Part shown: in pieces, positions 46,901-58,300 of the stretch
Position numbering within the stretch: the stretch's first letter is position 1
Layout: every line of letters starts with the position of its first letter
Assembly (NCBI RefSeq): GCF_963678635.1
Contig: NC_087070.1
Coordinates: 38,824,600 to 38,888,599 of the forward strand
Reading direction: 5' to 3'
Length of the DNA: 64,000 nt
Source of the DNA: Symsagittifera roscoffensis
Taxonomy: Eukaryota > Xenacoelomorpha > Acoela > Convolutidae
Position numbers and translations under genes: made by a program
The notes under the pieces: generated by a model
What the model saw: only the letters and a program-made list of their open reading frames with translations
Databases searched by the model: none
Told to the model about the DNA's origin: nothing

Positions 46901-48999
46901 TTGGTCGAAACATACTTCGAGCTTGGTCGAATCGAACATCGAGTCAGGTCGAAGTGTATCTCGAGCACGGTCGATACTTATTTAAAACACAGTCGAAACA
47001 TACCTCGAGCATGTTCAGAACACCTCGAGAACGGTCGAAACATACCTCAAGCCAGGTGGAAACATATCTCGAGCACGGTTAAAACATATTTGAAGCACGG
47101 TCGAAACGTAAATCAAGCAAGGTCGAAACATACCTCGAGCTTGGCCAAAACATACGTCGATCAAGGTCAAAACATATCTCGAGCACGGTCGATACATACC
47201 TCGAGCACTGTCAAAACGAACTCGAGCATGGTCGAAACACACCTCGAGCTTGTTCGAGGCCAAATCATACCAAAAGCCAGCTCGAAACATATCTCGAGCA
47301 CGGTTAAAATAAATTTTAAACACGGTCGAAACGTAAATCGAGCAAGGCTGAAGCATGCCTCGAGCACGGTCGAAACCTACGTCGAGAAGGGTAGGAACAT
47401 ACCTCGAGCACGGTCGAAACAAATCGCGAGCACGGTCAGACTATACCTCGAACACGGTCAAAACATACTTCGAGCACGAACGAAACATTCTTCGAGCACG
47501 GAAAAAAACAAAACTTGATCACGATCGAAACGTACTTCGAGACCGGTCGAAACATACCTCGAGCACTGTCGAAACAAACCTCGAGCATGGTCGGAACATA
47601 CATCGAGCACTGTCGATATATACCTCGAGCACGGTCAAAACTTAACTCGAGCACTTTCGATACATACCTCGAGCACTGTCAAAACAATGGTCGAAACATA
47701 CCTCGAGCTTGGTCGAATCATACCAAGAGCCAGGTCGAAACATATCTCGAGCACGGTTAAAACATATTTTAAGCACGGTCGAAAAATAAATTGAACACGG
47801 TCGAAGCAAAAATCGAGCACGGACGAAACATGAGTAAAGCACGGTCAAAACAAAGTTCGAGTACGGTCGAAACATGCCTCGAGCACTGTCGAAACAAACC
47901 TCGAGCATGGTCGGAACATAAGTCGAGCACTGTCGATATATACCTCGAGCACGGTCAAAACTTAACTCGAGCACTTTCGATACATACCTCGGGCACTGTC
48001 AAAACAAACTCGAGCATGGTCAAAACATACCTCGAGCTTGGTCGAATCATACCAAGAGCCAGGTCGAAACATATCTCGAGCACGGTTAAAACATATTTCA
48101 AGCACGGTCGGAAAATAAATTGAACACGGTCAAAGCATGCCTCGAGCACGGTCGAAATATACTTCGAGCATGATCGGACCATACCTCGAGCACGGTCGAT
48201 ACATTCCTCGAGCGATGTCAAAACATACCTCGAGCACGGTCGAATTATACCAAGAGCCAGGTCGAAACATATCTCGAGCGCGGTTAAAACATATGTCAAG
48301 CACGGTCGAAACAAAAATTGAGCACGGACGAAACATGAGTAAAGCACGGTCAAAACAAAGTTCGAGTACGGTCGAATCATACCTCGAGCATGGTCGGAAC
48401 ACACGTCGAGCACTGTCGATATATACCTCGAGCACGGTCAAAACATAACTCGAGCACTTTCGATACATACCTCGAGAACTGTCAAAACAAACTCGAGTAT
48501 GATCGAAACATACCTCGAGCTTGGTCGAATCATACCAAGAGCCAGGTCGAAACATATCTCGAGCACGGTTAAAATATATTTCAAGCATGGTCGAAACGTA
48601 AATTGATCAAGGTCGAAGCATGCCTCGAGCACGGTCGAATTTACCTCGAGAATGGTCGGAACATACCTCGAGCACGGTCCATAGCATAGCTCGAGCACTG
48701 TCAAAACATACCTCGAGCACGGTCGATACACACCTCGAGCACTGTCAAAACAAACCTCGAGCATGGTCGAATCATACCAAGAACCAGGTCGAAACAAATC
48801 TCGAGCACGGTTAAAACTTATTTCAAGCATGGTCGAAACAATCTTCGAGTACGGTCGAATCATACCTCGAGCACGGTCGAAACATACCTCAAGCCAGGTC
48901 AAAACAAACCTCGATCACGGTCATAGCATATTTCAAGCACGGTCAAACGTTGCCTCGAGCGCGGTCCAAGCACACCTCGAGCACGGTCGAAACAAATTT

Positions 49000-49790
49000 C
49001 GAGCTTTGTCGGAACGTACCTTGAGCACGGCCAAAACAAACTTCGAGCACGGTCGATTCATACCTCGAGCGCGGTTAAAACACACATCGAGCAAGGTCGA
49101 TACCTACCTCGAGCACTGTCAAAACAAACTCGAGAATGGTCGAAACATACCCCGAGCTTGGTCGAATCATACCAAGAACCAGGACGAAACAAATATCGAG
49201 CACGGTTAAAACATATTTCAAGTATGGTCGAAACAAAAATCGAGCACGGTCGAAACATGACTAAAACACGGTCAAAACAATCTTCGAGAACGGTCGAATC
49301 ATACCTCGAGCACGGTCGAAACAAGCCTCAATCATGGTCGGAACATACGTCGAGCACTGTAGATATTTACCTCGAGCACGGTCGAAACAAATTTCGAGCT
49401 TTGTCGGAACGTACCTTGAGCACGGCCAAAACAAACTTCGAGCACGGTCGATTCATACCTCGAGCGCGGTTAAAACACACATCGAGCAAGGTCGATACCT
49501 ACCTCGAGCACTGTCAAAACAAACTCGAGAATGGTCGAAACATACCCCGAGCTTGGTCGAATCATACCAAGAACCAGGACGAAACAAATATCGAGCACGG
49601 TTAAAACATATTTCAAGTATGGTCGAAACAAAAATCGAGCACGGTCGAAACATGACTAAAACACGGTCAAAACAATCTTCGAGAACGGTCGAATCATACC
49701 TCGAGCACGGTCGAAACAAGCCTCAATCATGGTCGGAACATACGTCGAGCACTGTAGATATTTACCTCGAGCACGGTCAAAACAATGCTC
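49000..49790 (+). repeat. 395-bp higher-order tandem duplication within the array
   Basis: The segment with the ORF at 49058-49324 (- strand) is repeated at 49453-49719 with an identical 88-aa translation. The + strand ORFs at 48763, 49158 and 49334 show the same 395-bp offset, which is one base short of 18 units. Recent local amplification is likely. Confidence 0.85.
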
Positions 49791-52400
49791 GAGCTTGGTC
49801 GAAACATACCTCGAGCTTGGTCAAATTGAACATCGAGCCAGGTCGATGTGTATCTCGAGAACGGTCGAAACATATTTCAAACACAGTCAAAACATACATC
49901 GAGCATGTTCAGAACACCTCGAGAACGGTCGAAACATACCTCAAGCCAGGTCAAAACAAACCTCGAGCATGGTCGAAACATACCTCGAGCTTGGTCGAAT
50001 CATACCAAGAGCCAGGTGGAAACATATCTCGAGCACGGTTAAAACATATTTGAAGCACGGTCGAAACGTAAATCAAGCAAGGTCGAAACATACCTCGAGC
50101 TTGGCCAAAACATACGTCGATCAAGGTCAAAACATATCTCGAGCACGGTCGATACATACCTCGAGCACTGTCAAAATGAACTCGAGCATGGTCGAAACAC
50201 ACCTCGAGCTTGGTCGAGGCCGAATCATACCAAAAGCCAGCTCGAAACATATCTCGAGCACGGTTAAAATAAATTTCAAACACGGTCGAAACGTAAATCG
50301 AGCAAGGTCGAAGCATGCCTCGAGCACGGTCGAAACCTACCTCGAGAAGGGTCGGAACATACCTCGAGCACGGTCGAAACAAATCGCGAGCACAGTCGAA
50401 ATATACCTCGAGCACGAGCGATACAAACCTCGAGCACTGTCGAAACATATCTCGAGCACGGTCAAAACATACCTCGATCACGAACGAAACATACCTCGAG
50501 CACTTTCGAAACATTCTTCGAGCACGGAAAAAACGAACCTTGCTCACGATCGAAACGTAACGCGAGACCGGTCGAAACATACCTCGAGCACGGTCGAAAC
50601 AAGCGGCGAGCATATTTCAAGCATGGTCGAAACGAAAATCGAGCACGGTCGAAACATGTCTAAAGCACGGTCAAAACAAACTTCAAGTACGGTCGAATCA
50701 TACCTCGAGCACGGTCGAAACAAGCTTCGATCATGGTCGGAACATACGTCGAGCACTGTAGATATTTAACTCGAGCACGGTCAAAACTTTGCTCGAGCTT
50801 GGTCGAAACATACCTCGAGCTTGGTCGAATCAAACATCGAGCCAGGTCGATGTGTATCTCGAGCACGGTCGAAACATATTTCAAACACAGTCAAAACATA
50901 CATCGAGCATGTTCAGAACACCTCGAGAACGGTCGAAACATACCTCAAGCCAGGTCAAAACAAACCTCGAGCATGGTCTAAACATACCTCGAGCTTGGTC
51001 GAATCATACCAAGAGCCAGGTGGAAACATATCTCGAGCACGGTTAAAACATATTTGAAGCACGGTCGAAACGTAAATCAAGCAAGGTCGAAACATACCTC
51101 GAGCTTGGCCAAAACATACGTCGATCAAGGTCAAAACATACCTCGAGCACGGTCGATACATACCTCGAGCACTGTCAAAACGAACTCGAGCATGGTCGAA
51201 ACACACCTCGAGCTTGGTCGAGGCCGAATCATACCAAAAGCCAGCTCGAAACATATCTCGAGCACGATTAAAATAAATTTCAAAAACGGTCGAAACGTAA
51301 ATCGAGCAAGGTCGAAGCATGCCTCGAGCACGGTCGAAACCTACCTCGAGAAGGGTCGGAACATACCTCGAGCACGGTCGAAACAAATCGCGAGCACAGT
51401 CGAAACATACCTCGAGCACGAGCGATACAAACCTCGAGCACTGTCGAAACATATCTCGAGCACGGTCAAAACATACCTCGATCACGAACGAAACATACCT
51501 GGAGCACTTTCGAAACATTCTTCGAGCACGGAAAAACAAACTTTGATCACGATCGAAACGTAACGCGAGACCAGTAGAAACATACCTCGAGCACGGTCAA
51601 AACAAGCGGCGAGCATATTTCAAGCATGGTCGAAACGAAAGTCGAGCACGGTCGAAACATGTCTAAAGCACGGTCAAAACAAACTTCGAGAACGGTCGAA
51701 ACAAGCTTCGATCATGGTCGGAACATACGTCGAGCACTGTAGATATTTAACTCGAGCACGGTCAAAACATTGCTCGAGCTTGGTCGAAACATACCTCGAG
51801 CTTGGTCGAATCGAACATCGAGCCAGGTCGAAGTGTATCTCGAGCACGGTCAAAACATATTTCAAACACAGTCAAAACATACCTCGAGCATGGTCAGAAC
51901 ACTTCGAGAACGGTCGAAACATACCTCAAGCCAGGTCAAAACAAACCTCGAGCATGGTCGAAACATACCTCGAGCTTGGTCGAATCATACCAAGAGCCAG
52001 GTCGAAACATATCTCGAGCACGGTTAAAACATATTTCATGCACGGTCGAAACGTAAATCAGGCAAGGTAGGATTATACCTCGAGCTTGGCCAAAACATAC
52101 GTCGATCAAGGTCAAAACATATCTCGAGCACGGTCGATACATACATCGAGCACTGTTAAACCGAACTCGAGCATGGTCGAAACACAGCTCGAGCTTGGTC
52201 GAATAATATCAAAATCCAGCTCGAAACATGTCTCGAGCGCGGTTGAAATAAATTTCAAACACAGTCGAAACGTAAGTCGAGCAAGGTCGAATTCTACCTC
52301 AAGAAGGGTCGGAACATACCTCGAGCACGGTCGGAAAAAACCTCGAGCACGGTCGAAACTTACCTCGGGTACGGTCGAAAAATAATTCGAGCACGGTCGA
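49729..52400 (+). repeat. ~1 kb higher-order repeat, three consecutive copies
   Basis: Blocks starting with CATGGTCGGAACATACGTCG and AGCACTGTAGATATTTA begin near 49720, 50724 and 51705, with offsets of about 1004 and 981 bp. They carry the same ordered set of variant units, including CAGAACACCTCGAGAACGG. A related block begins near 46830. The last copy diverges after about 52150. Confidence 0.8.
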
Positions 52401-52645
52401 AACATACCTCCAGCACGGTCTAAACTTACCTCAAACCCGGTCGAAAGATACCTCGTGCACTGTCGAAACATACCTCGAGCACGGTCAAAACATACCTCGA
52501 GGACGTTCGAAACATCCCTTGCGCAGGGTCGAAACATATATCGAGTACGGCCAAAACATACCGCGAGGCTGGTCGAAACAATTCTCGATCATGGTCGGAA
52601 GATACGTCGAGCACTGTAGATATTTACCTCGAGCACGGTCAAATA

Positions 52646-53090
52646 CATACATACATACACACTTACATACATAAGTACATACTTATATACATACAGACAT
52701 ACATACATTAAAACGTACATACAAAGCATACACGCATACATACATACATACATACATACATACATACATACATACATACATACATACATACATACATACA
52801 TACATACATACATACATACATACATACAAACATACATAAATACATACATACATACATACATACATAAATACATACATACATACATACATACATAAACACA
52901 TACATACATACATACATACATACCTACATACATACATACAAACATACATACATACATACATACATACATACATACATACATACATACATACATACATACA
53001 TACATACATACATACATACATACATACATACATACATACATACATACATACATACATACATAGATACATACTAAATATATACTTATATAC

Positions 53091-53121
<31 letters not shown>

Positions 53122-53168
53122 CATACATACATACATACATACATACATACATACATACATACATACAT
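52646..53168. repeat. CATA/TACA tetranucleotide microsatellite
   Basis: Nearly pure tandem CATA with few interruptions, directly joined to the end of the 22-bp array at CGGTCAAATACATACATAC. The long ORFs over it (repeats of MYVC on the - strand) are artefacts. Confidence 0.97.
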
Positions 53169-53368
53169 NNNNNNNNNNNNNNNNNNNNNNNNNNNNNNNN
53201 NNNNNNNNNNNNNNNNNNNNNNNNNNNNNNNNNNNNNNNNNNNNNNNNNNNNNNNNNNNNNNNNNNNNNNNNNNNNNNNNNNNNNNNNNNNNNNNNNNNN
53301 NNNNNNNNNNNNNNNNNNNNNNNNNNNNNNNNNNNNNNNNNNNNNNNNNNNNNNNNNNNNNNNNNNNN
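53169..53368. other. Assembly gap (200 N)
   Basis: Exactly 200 N separate the microsatellite from a truncated HE element. The round length suggests a placeholder, so the true size and the adjacency of the two sides are unknown. Confidence 0.98.
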
Positions 53369-53766
53369 AAAAAACATTTCACCTGTGATCATTTTTTGTA
53401 AAGTTATGGGGGTTTAAATATTGCCATTTTTGCAAATTTGGGACAATTAACGCGCGATATCTTTCGCGCTATTAACGCATAAGTGGAGATTTAACCCGTC
53501 TTAGAAATCGTTCCAAATTGGTTGAAAGAAGCTTATTTGCCATAATTGATTTGTTACGAGGAGCGAAAACTATCCTTTCGTACTTTATATGGCTTTGGGA
53601 GATGATTTTCCTAAAAAATTTCAAATTTTAGAGAAAAAAAAAGTTTTTTTTTCACATTTTTTTGTTCCGATTTTTTTCATTTAATTTTAAAATGTTATTA
53701 CTGCTCCATAAACCTTAAAAGGCAGTCGGAACAATCAGGGCTTCGCCCTGATACGAGCAGTCTTGT
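53369..53766 (+). mobile_element. HE-family element, 3' two thirds (cut by the gap)
   Basis: It begins mid-element with ACATTTCACCTGTGATCATT, then GACAATTAACGCGCGATATC, GGCAGTCGGAACAATCAGGG, the CTTCGCCCTG hairpin arm and ATACGAGCAGTCTTGT. Its 5' part is hidden in the gap. Confidence 0.8.
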
Positions 53767-54874
53767 CTTATTTATGAACTTTTTGCAGTTAGCAGTCTGC
53801 TTTTACTTTTTTAGATAATAGTGAACAGCGGTTTGAATTCAAGTTGGCTAAAAATTGCTGAAAGTTTTTTTGCAGTTGTTAATTTGGTGGAGCTCCAACT
53901 GTGTTGTTTTGAATTCGCTTTTTTTGCGATAATAGCGCAAGACACAAACAATCATTTATGTCACGAAAAAGGTTTTAGGAAGCTCTAGTCACGCAATGGT
54001 TTATTTGCCACTGTTTCGTATCTTTTAGCTCAAAGTGTAAATTGATATAAAGTAGATGTTAAACACTTTTTTTAGATAAAATATTTATTTGCAGTGTTAT
54101 AGAATTTACTTTTTTTTCAAAAACCGAAAGCATACTAAGAACACTTGGTGTTTTGGCACCGACCCAACTTCTAACTAATTATTTTTAACTGCCCAAAATG
54201 TCATAACTTGGCTTACAGCAGTTTGTATAATTATGTTTTATCTGGAGCTTTGAGCTAATTTTAACTTGTCGTTGACACTTTTTTTCAGTCTCTCTCCATC
54301 AGAATTTTCCAATTTTCTAACACTGATAACTTTCAGTTTTGCACAAAAAATTAAGTGTAAGTTAAAAACGAAATTTTTGGAAAAAACAAAACTTTGATGG
54401 AACCATCTGTTTCTCTTTGAACAAGGCCAATTAATTTTTCAAAAGTTTTTTACAAAAGTTTTCAGTTTTATGATTAAAAAATTATTTTTTTAAGTGAGAT
54501 GAGAGAACCCTCACTTTAATTAAGAACTGTAAAGCTGCTTCAACAATGGCATTTCTTGCATTTTTACTAGAGCATAATTCAATATGATGTTAATAGACGA
54601 CAGTAAAGGTAAAAACATTTGTTTAAACTTTTGAAAGGAAGTTTAATCCTCTTCTACTCAGCTATTCAGAATTTTTTTTTTCAAATTTAAGTACTTATAT
54701 GGCTTCGAGTTTCTGAATATTCAGTTATATGATTTAATTGTGTCATGCTGATTTTGCAGGGAAACATCATTTTGGAAAAACTGTCACAACTTGCAAACTA
54801 AAAGAATCTGGGCATGCGTATCTTTTGGCCAAACGTGCAACCCCTGGGAGAATCTTGACAGCTCATCATCATAA
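53767..54874. other. Unassigned AT-rich stretch
   Basis: No gene or repeat family recognised. Confidence 0.5.
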
Positions 54875-55164
54875 AATTTATTGCTGAATTTCAAATTTGG
54901 AGAAAAAAACGCTTTTTCTCCAAGGCTGGTGTCATATCTACAGCTTTATATCCGGGCATTTCAAAATCAGGCCTTTTTTTGGGCATTTCCGATCTTTGTA
55001 AACTGGAAAAGCAAAAAAAGTCTTAAGCATTGCAATATAGGATATAGTTGCAAAAGTTTGTTATTATCTGAAACCTTAAATGTGATACGTATGCTACATA
55101 TTACAGATATACTTACAGATATGCGAAGCTTACAGATATACGAAACAAATGGAGAGATTCTGAC
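54875..55164 (+). repeat. Left copy of the 290-bp duplication flanking the LTR element
   Basis: Bases 54875-55164 (AATTTATTGCTGAATTTC ... GAGAGATTCTGAC) recur at 61296-61585 with one difference seen (GCTACATATT against GCTACAGATT). The copy ends exactly where the 5' LTR starts. The ~100-codon ORF across it is open in both copies, but I see no domain. Confidence 0.9.
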
Positions 55165-55363
55165 TGTCATATATAGTATCTAATCATATATTACGTGTTG
55201 GCGCTATTGGTTAGCTATGTGTCTGGTGCGGCTACTAATTAATTAATACCTGCCAACCTTAAGTTTAGTCTGCGATGTTTGGATTCATTGTTGTTAACCG
55301 TTAAAGAATAAACGAGTCAATCTTAGTTCAGTGAATTAAAGATATTGAACCTGCATTTTTCAC
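55165..55363 (+). mobile_element. 5' LTR of the Ty3/gypsy element
   Basis: It begins TGTCATATATAG. The 182-bp core to 55346 (AAAGATATT) is identical to the 3' LTR. It probably extends to TTTTTCACA at 55363, which would give standard TG...CA ends and place TGGCGCAGCAAGCAGG, a plausible tRNA primer-binding site, next to it. A polyadenylation motif AATAAA lies at 55307-55312. The putative primer-binding site overlaps the gag start codon, which is unusual. Confidence 0.85.
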
Positions 55364-58300
55364 ATGGCGCAGCAAGCAGGACAAAGCGCGGGATCAGGAA
55401 AAAATCCACTCGGAATTACGGCATTTTGGCCGAGTAAATGTACGGAAGCACCAATGTTGTGGGAGCATTGGATTACACGATTCACCTGGGGTGTAATAGC
55501 AAAACATTCATTCAATCCGACGGCATTTTATTTTGCTAATACGCTCACTGAGGCGCAAATTACCGGTCTGCCAGAGGAGGTGAATGGGAAAAATCGAGTG
55601 GAAGCAGAGCAGACACTAATTTCTAACCTCTATTTGTGTTTGGGGGAACGTGGACAGGACGAATTACATAACCGGAAGCCCCATCTGGACCTGGCGACTA
55701 CCCGATATCCACGGGTTTTGGATGAATTTGAGAGTGTTTTCCGCAAGGAAAGAAACGAAACATTCGAGACGTATCAGCTACTATCTCGGAAACAACGTGA
55801 CGGGGAAACGCTAGAAGAATTTCACTCCGTTTTGAGTGGACTAGCCGCTAGATGCTCATTGGGAACATTGGAACGACGGGTGTTACGTGATGTATTCATA
55901 GTAAATATGTCCAACAAGGAAGCCCAAACGGAGCTATGCCGTTCAACTAAGACACCAGATGAGGTTTACCGGATTGCTTTGTCATATGAACGGGGGGACA
56001 AATACGCAAAGTCGTATAAAGTATCCGGTGGGGGACTTACTGCGGCACCAGCGGGTTCACTACAAATTAAATCGGAGCCTATAAGCGCAATTAGAGGAGG
56101 GTACCGTCGTCCATTCCAAAGAGGCGGACGTGGATTTGGCAGGGGCGGCACAAGGGGCCGCGGAGGAGCAGCAGATCGCAAGTGCTACAATTGCGACCAG
56201 AGTGGTTTTACCCCGGACCACATTCCAAAGTGCCCAGCAAGAAATGTAACCTGCAATTTTTGCAAGAAAATGGGACACTATGAGCGAACTTGTAGAGGAC
56301 GTCGATCGGCGAATAGGGGTCGCGTAGGCATGATAAATGAGGATGACACCAATGGCGGGACTACCCAAGATTATCCGGAGGAGAGTGCATCCAATTACGG
56401 AAGTTCTGTCGGATGGGTGACTGATTCAAAGACACCGGCACATGGATGGGATTTGGATAGTTCGACGGAGTATGTGGTTATGTCAATTCGGCGGAAGGAG
56501 GAAACGGAATTAAAAGTCGCGGGGGCCAAACTAGCCTTAAGAATCAACGGCAAAGCAACTCAAGCCTGGATTGACAGTGGTTCGCCAATATCCATCTTCA
56601 CTATTGGGGAACTAAAACGTACCCTGGGGACAGTCAACGTACAATTGAAACCGCTGAATCCACAAGACGACCAATTCCGCGATTACGGAAACAATCCGTT
56701 AAAATTTCTGGGAAAGATGCAAGTCACGCTTCATTCCAATGGATGGACTTGTTCGTCGGATATAAACGTCATCGGAGGGTGCCGACCGTCTATTATTGGC
56801 AGGGATTTAATGCCCTCACTAGGACTGATGCTGGTACAAGCACCATCGACAGAAGGGGTGAAAAGCATACATACCACGGAAGGAACTGTGGCGATGGACA
56901 ATGACCTGGATGAGTGGCAGACACATTTCTGTAAGCAATTTCAACATCTTTTTCACAGGGTAGGGCGCATTCGAAATTATAAGGTGCAGGCAGATTTCTT
57001 CAAAAACCTAACTCCAATTCAACAAAAAGGTAGGCGAGTACCTATAACATTACAGGAAAAAGTCGATAAGGAGATTGAAAAACTGTTGGGACAGGGTCAT
57101 ATCCAAAAGTTGGAAGAATGTTCAGACAAATATTTTGTTTCACCTATTGTCATCACCGTGAAAAAGGACGGTTCTGTTAAACTTGCACTGGAATCTAGAG
57201 AACTAAACAAACAAGTGCATAAGAATAAATACCAAATGCCCAATATTGAAGAACTAATGGACATCGTAGGGCAAACTATCAGCGAACGCAAACAGGGGGA
57301 TGTTTTTTTTACAACGATGGACCTCACGTACGCATACGGTCAACTTCCTTTAAATGAAAACACTAGTAAACATTGCAATTTTTCATTGGTGGGAGGCCGT
57401 TCTACCGGTACATATCGATTCAAAACAGGATTCTACGGATTGACAACCATGCCGGCGGAATTTCAACGGGTCATGGATGCCATTCTGGCTGAATTTCCGT
57501 GCGCGCATGCTTTCATTGATGATATATTAGTAATTTCGAAAGGTAGCAAGATCGAACATATCGCTTTAGTGGAGAAGATTTTAACGAAACTCGATAAAGA
57601 AAAAATGGCTTTGAAGCTAGAAAAATGTCAATTTGCGAAAAATACTTGCGAGTGGTTAGGCCACCGGATTACGAAATCAGGGATTACACCAATGGTGCGG
57701 AAAACAGATCCAATTGACAAATTAACCGCCCCGAAAACGCTCTCTCAGTTGAAATCGTTCATGGGGTCAATCCATAGTCTTCACAAATACTTACCGGCGT
57801 TAGCGGAAACGTCGGCGCCTCTACGTCCACTTCTAAGTAAGAAGAACGAATTCCTCTGGACAATTGACTGCCAAACAGCGTTCGAATCGATTAAGAAACA
57901 AGTCGCGAACATTGTCGAACTTAAGCATTTCGACGTACATAAGGATATACGTATCGTGTGCGACGCAAGCCATAACGGTTTGGGGGCGGTACTCGAACAA
58001 CTAGGCACCGAGGGTTGGCGACCAATATCATTTGCGTCCCGGTTTTTAAATGCGGCCGAAAAGAAATATTCGACGAATGAGCTAGAAATGCTGGCCGTAG
58101 TTTGGGGCTCCGAATACTTCAGAAATTATATTTTCGGGCGGAAATTTACTGTGGTGACAGATCATAAGGCTTTGCTATCTTTATTGAATGGGAACAATAA
58201 GAAAAACAAGACTATGTTCAGTCGATTAACTCGCTGGATTGATAGAATTATCCCCTTTGATTTTGTCATTGAACACATGCCTGGGGCTAAAATTGGCCTG

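Larger units (their letters stand above)
44180..52645 (+). repeat. Large 22-bp minisatellite array (~8.4 kb, ~380 units)
   Basis: The unit is 22 bp with core CTCGAGCACGGTCGAAAC, each carrying CTCGAG or a close variant. The array is continuous over about 8.4 kb and GC-richer than the flanks. Units vary (AGCTTGG, AGCATGG, AGCCAGG, GGTTAAAAC, GATAC), and the variants recur in blocks, giving higher-order repeats. Because 22 is not a multiple of 3 and the consensus has no stop, frames on both strands are mostly open and encode 22-aa repeats (for example TSSTVETYLEHGRN...). ORFs up to 346 aa result on both strands. I see no splice, start or codon evidence for translation. Confidence 0.95.

Noticed and set aside
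44180..52620. Many long ORFs on both strands (up to 346 aa) with 22-residue repeats
   Set aside because: They come from a 22-bp repeat without stop codons; frames on both strands are open at once and no gene signals accompany them.
44180..52645. CRISPR-like regular array
   Set aside because: There are no spacers: the 22-bp units are directly adjacent, and the context is animal DNA.
52589..53392. 267-aa and other ORFs made of MYVC repeats
   Set aside because: Translation of a CATA microsatellite and of gap N characters.
54881..55183. 100-aa ORF repeated at 61302-61643 as a conserved gene
   Set aside because: The similarity is simply the recent 290-bp DNA duplication; no domain, and the C-termini differ where the duplication ends.
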